DNA of 64,000 bases, taken from NCBI GenBank assembly GCA_008694505.1, contig VZDJ01000047.1, positions 3,499,717 to 3,563,716 on the forward strand, in the 5' to 3' direction. This stretch comes from Cyanoderma ruficeps (Eukaryota > Chordata > Aves > Passeriformes > Timaliidae). A program made the position numbers and the translations under genes. Within the stretch, counting starts at the first letter, position 1. The number at the start of each line of letters is the position of its first letter. Below, piece after piece: positions 26,029 through 39,480 of the stretch. The notes under the pieces are model-generated. The model had not been told where the DNA came from, searched no databases, and was given only the letters and a program-made list of their open reading frames with translations.

Positions 26029-28721
26029 TTTCACACGAGCTGTGCACACGTGTGGAGGCAGGAGGAGGCCTGCAGACAAATGTCACCGCACAGGCCTTGT
26101 TGTGTGTTATAGTGAAAACTGTTTTCTTACAGGGGTTGTATTCTTCTGGGATTTTCAGGTGCTAAAGTGGATTAAACATTCCTCTGTGTTTATGAATTAG
26201 GCTGTTAAACTCCATATCTGGTTTTACCACCAGAAAAAAAAACCCCTACATCTTTTGCAGGGGTGTGACATGACATTTGCTTTTCCTTTCTTGGGGTTAC
26301 GTGCTGCTGTGGGATGTGATGTGCTTGGACAGTCCTTACCCTGCGTGAGAGGGGATCCTTATTCCAGGAACTGAAAAGATAACATGAATTGAAGTTTGAA
26401 AAAGCAATTTTTGCAGGCTGCAGAAGCTGGCATTTTTTGTTAATTTATGGGTTTTTACCCTCAAGAAGGGAGAAACAGGAAAAATGTATTTCATAAGTGT
26501 GTATGACTGCTTAGAATTTTGGCAGTGGAGCGCAGAGCCTACTGACCCTCAGGTAACATAATTTGCTTTCTCACTGCCTATGGACATACTAAAAATGTAG
26601 CATTTAGCAAGAAAACAGTGTAACACATAATAGATGATCATTTCGTGATAGAAAATGCCATAGAAATCTCTTGGTGTTATATGATATGGATTTACAGGGC
26701 TTAATGGAGTATCAGCATTTTATATATATATATATATATGTGCACATTAGTATGTTAGTGGCTTTAAGATGAGGGAGAAGTCATCTTCCATTGAAGTTGT
26801 AGCTATTTCAATTAAAACATTATGATTTTTATAAAAATCAAGCCTTAGGTGTGCTTTTGTGGGATGTGGGAAGGCCAAGAGAAATGACATTTAGTTAAAA
26901 TACATGGAAGACCAGTACTGTGCAAGGAACTCATTTTATTACTACTTCTTCTTTCCCTCACTGTTAATTTTTCTTTTCTGTTGTTTGTGCTCCAGTTTTT
27001 GTGTTTTGAGTTGCTGTTGTAGGATATATTTGAGCCTGAGGGATCTCCCTGATATTCAGACTGACTAAAGATGAACACAAGAAGTACCTGAAGCCCCACA
27101 GCTCTGCCAGTCCCGGTAATTGGAACTGGATTTTTCAGAGAGGAAACAAAGCTGAGAGCATGGCATACGTTTCCTTCATGAATTCCTCACTGTTGAAGCT
27201 GTAGAAAACTATGTGAAAGTCAGCACAGGAGGTCTGTGATCGAAATCCTCCTGTGAATGTATCACCCCTTTGGAAATTCCTCCTTTCCATCTACTCAGAT
27301 TCTGACATGCTCGTGGTGGGAATCTTGAGTGTGTCTGTAGACACCAGGAAAGGGGCAGCGATGCAAGGCTGGTGATGAGGGAAATTGGAATGAAATACCT
27401 GGACCAGTACAGTGTCCATTTTATTCATGAAACTACAGTGTACAATTTATTTTTTTTAAGAGCAGACTTTAATTAACAAATTTGGCAATTATATGAACTG
27501 AAATGATGCACGGAAAGGAGAGGACACCAATGTTCTCAGTTCATGGGAGCATTCCCTGTATTACTTGCAGAGTTGGAGCTCGTTATATTGTTTACCTCTG
27601 GAAATTATCCTTCCTGTATTTCTTTTTCTCAGGCAGCAGCTTCTCTATGACTGTGTTGACTGGAGTATAAAGACATGAAAAGGTGATCCTGTAACAGTTG
27701 GGATTCAGTGGCTGTACAGAGAAAAAGAGAAAAAAAAATAAATCCTACTATGCTCAGAGAAAAGCCTAGACCCTATAATTAAGATAACATTTCATTTGAC
27801 AACTGAACAGGAGCCAGACCTTCAGTCATTTTGGAGCTGGTGTATTGCCACCAATTATTTTAAATCTCTTTAGTTGCCAGATATTGTTGCTCTTCTGCTG
27901 CCTGGCGGGGCACCAATGATGCTGATCTATGATCCAACCAAACAGGAAGAATAAATTAACAGCAGTGTGACTGGTGCATTCTCAATCCACCAGAATTAAC
28001 CACAAGTGCAAAAGACACAGTCATAAGATAATGACTGCCTGCAGGGTAGAGCAGGTTTAACTTACTCCTTGCTGAATAGGAATGTGGAAAGGCTCCATGG
28101 CAGTGAGACTGAACTAATTGCCTCTCATACTTTAAGAAAACATTTTAATAAGTTATAAATTCTGTATTTTATTCATGCTACTAAGTGCACACCTTGAGTT
28201 TTCCATATCAGAGAGCAAGGTCTTCTGACCAAATCTCCTCTTTGTGCTGAATTTTCACACATTGCTGCCATTTATTGTTGAACATGCAAGACCATGTGCA
28301 TCCCATTTGGAAAGTTGTTTGGAGTACAAATCTCACAGATTTTCCTGCAGCTGAAGCAATATTTTTGTCACCTGGATAAGTGCTTGACTATTCCTGGTGG
28401 TTCTTCAGTCAGCCTCTATCCCAGGATATCAATTTCTCTCTAGCAGCTTTTAGATTTGCTCACATTAAAGCTCAACTCTCTTTAAAAACAAAACAAACCT
28501 TAATTTCTTCCCTCTTAATTGTAAATAAATCTCTCAGGAACTAAACCTCTGCTTGACACCAAGGTGGAACTTGGGGAGAGTAAAAGTGAGACTGAGAACT
28601 TCAGGTGATTTGGTGAATTTGTGTTCTATAGAACTTTTACTTCTACATACTCACACAACTTAATTTGAAATTGTTTGTTCTGATGCTTTTTTTTTTAAAT
28701 TGATAAAAGGTTGTAATAAAT
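26029..28721. other. Gene-free AT-rich DNA
   Basis: Apart from the TA microsatellite near 26.7 kb, I see no exon, RNA or repeat I can name. Confidence 0.5.
26721..26739. repeat. (TA)n microsatellite
   Basis: About nine uninterrupted TA units. Confidence 0.85.
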
Positions 28722-29030
28722 AATCACAGAATCATTGATAGGCTTGAGTTGGAAGTGACCTTAAATATCACCCTGTTCCAACCCCCTGCCATGGCTTGTT
28801 CCACCCGTCCATCATCCCAGAGTGTTCCAACCCCTGTCCAGCCTGGCCTTGGAGAATTCCAGGGATCCAGGGGCAGCCACTGCTTCTCTGGGCACCCTCA
28901 CAGGTGAGGCTGACAGGTCAGTGCTTCCCAGGGTCCTCCTTTCTCCCCTTTATAAAAAACCAAAACAATGTTTCCCCTTGTCCCCTCTCCTGGGACCTCA
29001 CTGTACTGCCAGGACCTGGCTGGTCCTTCT
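28722..29030 (-). mobile_element. CR1 LINE fragment: RT piece fused to 3' UTR
   Basis: Read on the minus strand, the last roughly 180 bp are a CR1 3' UTR ending in GATTCTGTGATT. Before it, 29014-28901 encode a piece of CR1 reverse transcriptase (SWQYSEVPGE, then GNIVLVFYKGEKGGP). In full CR1 elements the rest of the RT and the C-terminal part separate these two regions. Here they are joined near 28905, so most of the coding region is missing. The 5' limit is approximate. Confidence 0.82.
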
Positions 29031-32000
29031 TTCCCTGCCTGTGGAATTGCTTCTTTCCCTTTAGTTTGAACCAGTGTCAAATATTTCCTGTAATGGTGTT
29101 TGCCAGCTGAGTTCATTGTTCATTGCTCTTTCTTTGCTCATGTGCCTCACAAGCAGTGAGCTGGTTGATTCTTTTCCTCGCTGTGAAGCGTGAATGCAAA
29201 ATCCTTAACAGAAGCGCATTTTATTCGAATTTGTGATGTTGTTTTCTAATGAAAAATGAAATGCAGATTTTTAAGTAACGTAACAGTAAGACCAGATGGA
29301 AATCTTCTTATCTTCAGGGTTCTAAAGGGAGCCCTGTGTAGGAGCCTAATTGAATTTCATGTAATAGGGACAATGTTTTGGTTCTTTTATTTAAATGGAA
29401 GGGTTTGGTACTCCCAGAAGAAAACATTTCACTATTGCTTTTTCCTTTGCTGTTAAATAGCTTATCTCATCTAAGCTTTTTTTATATTTAGATACTGCAC
29501 TCTGATTTTTAATTTTTTTTCTATTTGTTTTGTACTCGCTGAGTGATTATTTTCAATAGGATATGTTCTTAAAAAGAAAAAACTCCAAGCAGTTTATCTG
29601 AAAACTTTATTTTTACACATATGAATTGCAATCTTTTTACTGATGGACGATGAGAAGGTTTAGGTTGGTGTCACTGTGATTAAATAGAGAGTTAAATCAT
29701 GTGCAGAGAGACTTGTTGCTGCAGTGTACGATCATGTTGTCCTTCCCTGCATCCTAATTTGGAATGGCACTGCCTTTCAAGCTAAATACATAAAGCAGCA
29801 CTAACAAGTTTTCACAGCTCTGCTTTAGGGTACTTGAAGGTTTATTTATATGTTATATCTCGAAATCTTGCATCTGAAGCTGGAGTCCTGCCATCTGTGG
29901 TTAACTGTGCATTAAGGGGATTGCTGCCAATACAAGTGTACAAGATGACAAGTATGATCAGTTGGAAATTATCTGCTGGGAATAAGACAGAGGCACATCT
30001 AGGGTATAGCTGGAGCCTTGGATTAATGGAGGGTGTTAATTTTCCGTGACACATATGGTTGTTCTTCAATGCTTCCCTACTTTTTACCCTCTGGAGCTCT
30101 CCAAGGATGAATTCCCACATCTCCTTTCCCCAGCTGCACAACTGCCAAATAAATGGAGCTCTGTTACTGTTTTGGAGAGCTAGTTCAATGATTGAGCAGT
30201 GAAAAAAACCACAACCTTCTAACGCTGGACATATCCTGGCATGCAGAGAAGATAAAGAACATGGTTTTACATAATCCTGAAAGTCAGCAGCACTTGCATT
30301 TAAATCGAGGAGGTTGTGGCTGCAAGACACAGTAAGGACTGGAGTTGGAGTTGACAAAGGTGCCAGCACGTTGGCAGTCTGGGAGTATCTCTGCCAACAG
30401 ACAATTGTCTGATACAATTTTGTGTAAAAGCACGTTTTTGGTGATGTTTTGTTTTAATTTTATTAAATGAAAGAGTTTGGTGTGCCCAGTCATCACGACT
30501 TTGTCCCTTGTAGTCAAATAACTCGTCTCCTCCGGGTTCTGTGTGTTTAGATAGTGTGCTCTGATATTTTTAACTCTGCAAGAACACCCAGACCTCTCCT
30601 CTCAATGAGACTTGCAGGGCATGGTGCCACCTGAGCATCTGCCGAAACATGGACCATGATTTGTGCCTGAGCACTGTTTTTGGGGTGAAATTCTGGTGTG
30701 ACACTGCTGGATAATGAAGTTTGCAAAGGCAGTGGGGTTGGACATTTGCCAGGGGAGGTCACAGCACTTCCCTGGCTGCAGATTTGCCACACCTTGGTGT
30801 GAATATATGGACCAGGATGGAATTTGTTCTATATTCCTGTTCAAAATGTGAAGGGCAGAAATGCTGAAATTTATTTAAATCCATTCTGCCTGTTCTGCAC
30901 CACATGGTAACTATTTTATGGCTTCTTTTATTTTTGTCATTTTTTGGTGGGCTGTTTGTTTGTTTGTTTGGGTTTTTTCAGCAAAATCTCTGTGGTTGCT
31001 GGTGGAAATATCCTAAGTTAATATAACTAATATAGGAAACAGGAAAAAAAAGCCCACTTGCTTGATCAGATAAAAGTTGTTTAAACATTGCAAGTAGTTA
31101 CCCATCTTAGCCATATGAATTTTGTGTTTAAATAAAACCTCAATATACAGGTTTGGCACTTAATTTCATGTAGTCACAAAATAAGGTGACCAGAGAAATC
31201 CAACAAGAACAGGATTTATGGTTTCCCCTGGTGTTGGTGGTATTTTTAGTGTACATTCATTGTTTCTTGATTTCTTCCTCGCAGGTGATAGAAATTGGTG
31301 GAAAACAATAAGGTAGAAATACTCTGATAACTTTAAAGGAAAATAAATCTCTGTTGAGCAAAGGAAACTGTAGCATTGAAGAATGGTCAGCCCAAAAAAA
31401 GTTCTATGCATTGAAATTAACTGTGGCAACACATCAAACATCTAAGTCGTGGCACTGATGGAGAGCTGTGAATTTACATACTGGAAAAGGAAAAACGTTT
31501 TGAGCTTAAACCAAGCCATTTGTATTTGAACCAAAATTACTAACAATTTCTGGGTGGGAAGGATATGGGAAAAGATGTCTTAATTATGCTTGCAGATTAA
31601 TTTTTCAATTGAGAAAGGGTAAGCTTCATTAGAAATGATCTCCCTGTGTTTGTGAAGATGAGGTGAAGGAAAAGGCAATATCTGGTTGACATTCATTTGG
31701 GTTTGCTTTTCTTGTGCAGCAGTCATTTAAGGAGAGGTCTGGGAACGTGTATGGAAAATCCATCAGTTTGTGACTCCCTTGCTCTGAATTACTGTATGAC
31801 CTCGCCTTTGCTTTTCCTGCTCTGCTGCAAGAGATATTGAACTTCTGAGGATTTCTCCCCCCACTCCCCCAAATTTACATGTCAATAAACCAGTATTATA
31901 CACAGAGGAAGAATGAAGGAACACAGAAGTTAATTAATCTTAAGATTACACAGGACCGAAATGTAATTTTAGGAAGTGCTCTGAGTTTCCTGGGTAATTC

Positions 32001-32255
32001 CATTACCCTGCTAAGAACAAAGGAACCCTAGGACTCCTCTGCTTTAACATTTCATATCGGTGAGGAATAAGTTGTTTCCTGTCTTTGAGCTGCCCAAATC
32101 CCAGCCGTGCACTGGAGCTGCCTCCTGGCAAAGAGCTCTGCTGCCTCTGGCCCCTCCTGCCTGTCCTCAGGGACCAGGCACCGAGCACTGGGAATATTTT
32201 CATTCCTGCACCCCAGGGGTGAACATCTCTGTGCTGAGCCACAGGAGAGGCTGAC
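29031..32255. other. Gene-free DNA
   Basis: The frame at 29842-30417 (-) is open for 191 codons but begins at TTG, and its first ATG is only about halfway along. It matches no family I know. A short TTTG run lies near 30953-30972. Confidence 0.5.
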
Positions 32256-32395
32256 GTGCTCTGGGATGTCTCAACATGCTCTGGGATGTCTCAACATGCT
32301 CTGGGATGTCCTGACATGCTCTGGCATATCTTGACATGCCCTGGGATGTCTCAACATGCTCTGGGATGTCTTGTCCTGCTCTGGGATGTCTTCTC
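32256..32395. repeat. 20-bp minisatellite, seven units
   Basis: Seven head-to-tail 20-bp units with consensus atgctctgggatgtctcaac. Units 1, 2 and 5 are nearly identical; units 4, 6 and 7 have drifted. The array is GC-richer than its flanks. Because 20 is not a multiple of 3, each reading frame repeats every 60 bp, and frames on both strands stay open. I see no protein family in them. Confidence 0.95.
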
Positions 32396-35300
32396 TGGCC
32401 CCTGATGTGCCCCTGCTGTGCCATGGGGGATGTGTGGTTTGTCCCCACAGGGAAGGACCATGGTGGGCACTGCAAACTCCTCTTCTTCACGTTTCAGACA
32501 GTGGAAGTTATTTCCATCCCTTAGTGAACAAATAATTACTGCACTCCTTGCTTCATCAAAGTGCACTCTATCACTGCTGCCTGCAGAGGAGCTTCTCCAG
32601 GGGATGGTTCAGAACAGAATTTTTAATTTGTGCCTGCAAGGAGGGACTGGACTCCAGGATTCAGTTCCTTAAACCTGTGTGGTAGAAAATGAACAAGCTG
32701 CCTATTTCCTCCTGAGGAATGTAGGAATGACCAGATGGAATTAATTGCTCCAAGAGGTACAGTCCTATCACGTCCATGGCAGCGCTTTAATTGGCAGTGA
32801 ATTTTGAGTGTGCAGCTTGTGTAAAAGGAATGCAAGGAATACAAAGGCTCAGCAAAACTGGTTGGAAAAAAATAATCTACTTTTGGTGTGTAATAAAGGA
32901 TGCCCCTTCCAGAAACACTGGCCTGTGAGGAGCCTTCTGTTCATGATGGTGAACAGAGGAAGAAATGAAGAATTTTTGCCGACTCGTTAGAAGCAAGCAC
33001 ACTAATGATAAACCACGACAGTTTCTTTTTTTGGAACTATATCCTTTAAAGGAAGAAACATCACCAAAAGCATGGGATTGTCATAGGGGAGGAGGTGTTT
33101 TCCTTTAGCTGAGAGCTCCTATTTCCAAGGCTGTACATCAAGGGAGTTTTCACTTCAAAGCTGAATAGTAACTTCTAATGAAACTGATAGTTAAACCCTC
33201 AGCTATCACAAGCCCGTTGCTATAATGGTGCCTGCAACTATTGCACATCCTCTTTGATTTATTTCATTTTTGATCTTTACCACCTGCTGGACCAGCACAG
33301 CTTTGTTCACCCTGGCTGAGATTTTTTTTTTCTTTTAAAATTAACCAATATACTAACAAAAATGCATTAAGAATCCCTCATTATCTTTACATGATTGTTA
33401 TTTTGGTTCAATAAGAAAGGACATGAGTAATAACTGTTCATCTACTCAGGAAAATCAAGTCTCACACAGGAGGAAGAGATCAAGGCTACATTTTTAGATA
33501 AAAAACCCTCCTGTCTTTTAAATATTGCAATTAATTGTGTGATATACTGCAAATTTCCCTATACTGTACTTAAATTGCATAAAAAATTGAATTGTTATTG
33601 TTTTCTAGGTTTAAAAACAGATTTTAAAAGTTATTATATGTTCTGAGCTTCCTGAAGATTGGATCTGAATACACAAATTATGAATCTCTATGATTTTGGT
33701 ACTTGTATTTTTTCTTAATGAAGTATTGTGTTTGTTCATTTTATTGTATCCAATAATATCTGGGAGTGGGAAGAAACCTATATGGATTTCCTAGTAAGAA
33801 ATAAGAAGAAAAATACTAAGTCATCCTGGTGACCTGAAGGTTTTACTAGTTTATGTCACTATTATTAAAGAAAAAAAAGATAGTTTTATCTTTTTGGAAT
33901 AAGTTATATGGTTTCTCTAATCAATTCTTAAAGAATGTTCTTCCAACTGGATTTACCACAAGAAGAGATATTTTTTTTAATTATTATTATTGTATTGTAT
34001 TTTATTTTATTTAATTTTTTTAATTTTTTTTTTTACTGGGTGTGACTGAATGCTGAAAATCACTCTGAGCAATATGCTTAAAATGTTGTTGTTACAGCAC
34101 TAGGGCAGAGGTCCACTGGCAACGTTTTTAATCCCCATGTGTTCCCATATTCAGGGAATTCTGTTTTGATGCTGTGGATTATTCAGTGCATGGACAGGAT
34201 GAGATCACCCAGCCTGAGTCAGGAACCCTGGAGTCAGATAATCACAGGGGGGCTGCAGCTTCATCTGCCACTGACAAGCAGATCTCCTGGCAGGGATGAG
34301 CGGGCCGAGGAGAGAGCTTTGTTCACCCAGCCACACTGCAAGGTTTGTACCAAATCTCCCCAGTTTAAATAATGGGGAGCAGATCCACAGATGTTGCAGC
34401 TCGCAGCAGCCTTCACTGGATTCAGAGTGATCTTTCATTTAGATCTGGATTTGAACACTGCTGTTATTCACAGTAGGGCTGGCCCCAGACACTGAAAATG
34501 TATTGAAAACCCCCCAGCTTCTCAACAGTTTGGCAATTTGATCTGATAATGCCTGTTCTCTGTTCGAGAATCTGAGAAATGAGTTAGCAATTTGAGACCT
34601 AGTCAGAAGAGGAATTGTTTACATTTTATAGGGATGCATTTAGTCGAGTAAAAGGATTTCTTTAGGAAGGCACTTCATCTGTCTCACTATAAAGTTAATT
34701 ATTAGTTTGAGGAAACTTATGCTATTTTTCCATAAGTACGTATTATTTCAGAAACAGATTAAAGGGAATCAGTTCATTGACTGTAAACACCTCATTTATT
34801 TGAAGTAATTATGTGAAAATTTTATTCCAGGAAGAATATTCGATATCAAATGAGTCAGTAGTATGTCCTAATGTTTCTGCATAAATGAGGCTTTGTCTCA
34901 ATAAATTAAAGCCTGTAAAACCATAATCTTAATAAACTTCACAAATTACTTTGCTCATGACTGTTAAACTGGAAGTGTTATCCACTCTGGAGGGAAATAA
35001 CTGTTTTCATACTTGTTTATTTCTGACTATCACGGTAATTGTAAGGCACTCGCTTTGATGCAATGCCTTATACAGTTGTATATAAAAAGTGATATGAGCC
35101 ATTTTATGTTTTAATTGAATAACTTTGGAAACCAGATGTTCGATCTGCAAATATTGTTAAATTAATTCACTTGGAACCATTCAAACAATTTCTAGAGGAA
35201 AATGAGGAGTAGAGTGGGTTTGCTCTTGTTTTTGAGTGTTTTTCCCAGCTAAACAAGGTTCCCAGCTGTTCCTGAATGGGAACTTACTCTGTGCATGGCC

Positions 35301-35995
35301 TGTTTAAATAAATGAGCTGCCATGTCCATTCAGCAAATCACCCATGCTTTAATTTAATATTAAGCTTATTAACAGGTCTTTTAAGAGACCATGATAAAGC
35401 ACAACTTTCATTCTTTTTAATTATGGGAGGCAGGGTACTGAAAAGCAGATCTAAATCATGACTGGGTGGCTTGTGCCTTTTATTCCTCCCCAAAGCTTTC
35501 CACTTCTGATTATCTTAACTTATTCCCTACGTGTGGGTTGTAAAACCAGCTAGAAACCTTTCTCTTGGAACAGCTCATGGAGATTTAAAGGAAGCAGTTT
35601 TGGAATTACATGGCACTGTTTAGAATTTCAGTGTAGTAGCTTCCTGAAGAGAAAAACAACAACCATCTCATCCAGGCCTTTGCCACTGCAGCCTCCTCCT
35701 CCAAATTACTGCATGTTTTCTAGCCCTTTGTCTTGTTTTTTTGTGATAGATTTTAAAAGTGAAGGTAATTACTGGTACCTCACCTATCACGGGGTCATTG
35801 GGCTGAAAATCACCCTGCAGTGGTGGGTCATTGTGCTCTTAGATGAAGAGGTTTTGTATCATAATGACAATTAATTATCAATAAGGCCGTGAGGGAATTG
35901 CCAGAGTAAATTTCTAAAATACCCTGAGCCGTGATTGGACATTTCCAAATATCTGATATTTCTGTCTGAAAAGGGTCATTAATTCTCCATTTGCA
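32396..35995. other. Gene-free DNA
   Basis: Unique sequence with the T/A tract near 34.0 kb. A GC-richer patch at 34.15-34.40 kb is unexplained. Confidence 0.5.
33968..34035. repeat. T/A-rich low-complexity tract
   Basis: TTATTATTATTG and TTTTATTTTATTT blocks ending in long T runs. Confidence 0.65.
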
Positions 35996-36117
35996 GAATA
36001 AAGTGGCCTGCTTAGGGCTGTGGAAAATTCAGAAATTATCAGTGGTGAGACATGATGAATAAAGTGGCCTGCTTAGGGTTGTGGAAAATTCAGAAATTAT
36101 CAGTGACAAGACATGAT
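35996..36117. repeat. 61-bp tandem duplication
   Basis: Two adjacent 61-bp copies (35996-36056, 36057-36117), each beginning GAATAAAGTGGCCTGCTTAG and ending ACATGAT, differ at only a few bases. It is a recent local duplication. Confidence 0.93.
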
Positions 36118-39019
36118 TTCAGGTTTCACCTCCAAGTTTGTCTTGCAGGGTCAAGGATTTGTTGTGTGGGGACATTGAAGATTTTTTGGGCTTCTGGTCT
36201 ATGTCCAGAAAGTGACATTTAAGACTCGGGGTGGGTGATTTTGCATTAAATTCCTTGGATATGTGAAATAAAGCATTTGATCAGCGACTGGTGGGAGGGT
36301 GTGTAGCCACAATCTGTAAAGGGAGGATCAGTCTTGTGCTTATTTAGTTTTTCATGTGATTCAGAGATATGAGATGACAGTTTTTAGAATTTTAAATAGC
36401 TGGATAGTATTTTAAGACCAAATTAGAATATTTTGTAAAGTTGCTATGTCTTGTTATGGTCTTGTGCTGAACTTCTCTTCTTCTTCTGATTCTTCAGATC
36501 TGGAGTTACTGGGGGAATATACACATCAGCTGTTGGAAATTGATGTTTTCTTCTTGTTATTAACAATATGGCATACAAAACTGTAAATTAAGGAAAAAAA
36601 GTGAAAAAATCCTAATTTAAAAATTATACTTTTTTTTCCCCCCAAATTCGTCTTTTTACTGCTTTCACAATCCAGCCCAGAAACAGATAAAATACATAAT
36701 CTTAGCTTTTAGAAATATTACCTAATTAAGACTGCAGGTAATGAATTGAGAGGGGAGGTTTTTATTGTGGATATAGAACTGAACTAAACTTGAAACAAGT
36801 GTAATCAGATATGATAAAACGTTGCATGAACTTATTATTCAGCTTCCAGCTGTCACAAAGAAGTTGTATTCCTGCTGGTTAAAAACATTCTTTGTGGCTC
36901 TGAATTTGATATAAAAAATGATTTAGCTTCTGAGGGTTTATTTTGCATCTCGTTTCTGCTGAGCTCTTTTACTGGCTCAGATCAACTTTATCTATTGACT
37001 TATGCTTTGCTCCAGCTATCTTTTAAAGTAATTAGTTTTGGGGGTTTTTTTGACACCTCAATCTATTAGCTTCCTTACCTTGAGAATTTTTATGGATCGT
37101 GGTCATGCCTGGTTTAAAATTTTGAGTTGTCTTAAAAGCCAAATGTTCTATATGAAGGTGTTATGAATGAGAAGCAGCAGGCGTGGTCTCTGAGTAGGGT
37201 TGGCGATGTAGGATTGCACACAGGCCTGGCACGTCTCAAGACTTTTGGCATCATTTGAGAATCAAAAAAGCTGAAGGGAGAGGGAATTCCATTATTGTAT
37301 TTTAATCTAAAGTAGTGTTTGCCTTCACAATGAAGAGTCAAGTGAAAGACGACAACCACAGCACTGATTTCTAAAAAAATCACTATTTCATCGTAATCGT
37401 ATTTTTATAACTATATATAAAAATAATCTTAAGACCACGCTGCATATGGGCGATTTCTCTTCTGGTGAAGAATAAAGCACCAAACAAAAGAGATATGGGA
37501 ACTTTATATTTTTCATTCCTCAAGCACCTGAGCAGGTTTATTGCCATCTCATGGAGACATGATACCGGGCTGAGTGCTCCTGAGCTCCTGCGTTTCCAGG
37601 TCAGGCAATTTGTGTTTGGGGATTCCAGAATAAATGGAATAAATGACACCTCAGCTGTGGGCTCCAGAGCACAGGCCAAGCTAAAAGTTTATCAGAAAAC
37701 AGTTGACCAAGTTTTAATTTTTTTTCAATTACTTTGAGTTTGGGTAACTAAAAAACCCCCAAACCTTCCAGCAAGCTGTATCATTTCACACAGCTCCTGT
37801 CTGTCTCCAAACTTGAGGAAGTTTGGGGGTTTTTAAAAATCTATTTTGGCATTTCGATAATTTTTCCACACCGACTATTTTGGTGATAAACTGTACTTAT
37901 TTGGGTTCTTTTCACTGTGGAATTCTTGTTGGTAGCCCTCCAAGAGCTGTGGCAAACCTACCGACGGGACAGATTGGGTTTTGGTGTTGAAGAGCGTGGT
38001 TGGACGCCCACTTTGCATTTATAGCCAATGGAAAAAAGACAAACAATTCTCATGTAAATCACGTTTTTAAAACACTTATTAGAAGAAATGAGACAGAGGC
38101 TTGCATATTCCGCTAAATTTTGAAAGTAGGACTTAAACAGCCTGTTTAATTAGATGGCACTTTGCCCCTTTACTCTCTTTAAATCTTGTCCTTTATATTA
38201 ATGACAGGTACAGACAAATTTATGGCATTTAATTATAGGCAAAGAGACCATTTCCTGCCGTAGTCATAATATCACAGAACAGTTGATGTGGAAATTAATG
38301 ATCATGAGAGTTACTTAGTTTCTTGTTACTTTATTAGCAAAGGAATGTATTACTTCAAAGATTGTTCTACACTTGAGAAATATGCAGTGCAAAATGCTGA
38401 AGCAGTCATGACATTCAAGTGAGAATGTGAAGATTTATCTTGGCATATGGCGATATAGAAAGGAGGCGACATGTTTTGACAAGAATCGTAATTTGACAGT
38501 TAAAATAAACACACAGTCAAACAAAAATGGGATGGTTGATGAAAACTACGTGCTGAGTACTTTTCCTCTAGTTTCTCTGAACAACACAGAAGCTTTTATG
38601 GCTGCAATCTGGAACACCTTGAGTGAGAACCAATGGCATTGTGTCTCACGTCACAGCACTGCATTCCTTGGATTTGATTTCCAGAAACAATGCTGCAGCC
38701 CTGCACAGTGGGAACTTACCAACGTATCACTCACAGATGAATCATGAAGGTTATCACAAATGACTAAACAGAGGGAACCACGGGAAGATCTTCCGGCTCC
38801 AAGAACAAACAAATTTGTTTGGTCCTTTCCTTTTTCGTTCCTTTGGTTGCTGGCAAAGCAGGAAGGATCCACAGGAGGCCTGAAGGCACTCAAACCTTCA
38901 AAATAGGTTAATTTTATACTGAAAAGTCCTGGGAAGTGTCTCATAAGGGTCAAACCATGTAGGAAATCCAGGTACAGAAATTCTCAAAACCTTCTGCATG
39001 CAGGTCCAAACATAGAAAT
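36118..39019. other. Gene-free AT-rich DNA
   Basis: No recognisable gene. Frames near 37.4-37.7 kb are open on both strands without a known domain. Confidence 0.5.
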
Positions 39020-39480
39020 GAATACAGGGTTTGACCTGAGACCTTGGAAAATTCTTCCAAATCTAGAGACCAGAAGCGAGAATGTGGGTTTGTAGTACAG
39101 ACAGAAACATATTAAGCTGGGTAATGGAAAGTTTAAAATCTTTAAAGTGTAGAGCTAGTTACAGAAACAGTAAAAAGTTTTAAGGCGTAGGAGGTAGTTT
39201 GGTTTGTCATTTTATGATTGGTGAGGAAGGTCCTCATTGTGGCAAGACCTGTGAGACAATTTAATTAGGGAGTGGGGTGAAAATAGAAACAATTTTTGTG
39301 GCACTAGTTTATTGGCTAATTAACCTTCAAAAGACCTTGTAATCAGTGATCCTGTGATCACTGACCACAGGCTGCTGACCTTTGTTTTATGCTGGTCCTT
39401 GCTTGGACACCCCTTGGCTCAGCTCTCCAGGCCAGTTTTGTCCTCCAGGAGCTTCAGGAGAACCATCTTTGGTATGGAGA
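39020..39480. mobile_element. Probable LTR-derived sequence
   Basis: The stretch from the ACCTTGGAAAATTC motif to the GCTGCTGACCTTTG region resembles a songbird ERVL-type LTR from memory. It contains a perfect 9-bp hairpin (TCAGTGATC / GATCACTGA at 39343-39364). There is no second copy in the window to confirm it, and no clear ends. Confidence 0.35.

Noticed and set aside
25859..26200. 113-codon plus frame and its look-alike at 41886-42134 (minus) as a conserved protein
   Set aside because: The resemblance comes from both lying in copies of the same LTR, not from a shared coding gene.
28898..29116. 72-codon minus frame as a host gene
   Set aside because: It is mainly a CR1 reverse-transcriptase fragment inside a truncated LINE.
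29842..30417. 191-codon minus frame as a gene
   Set aside because: It is TTG-initiated, has no ATG in its first half, and shows no known domain or splice context.
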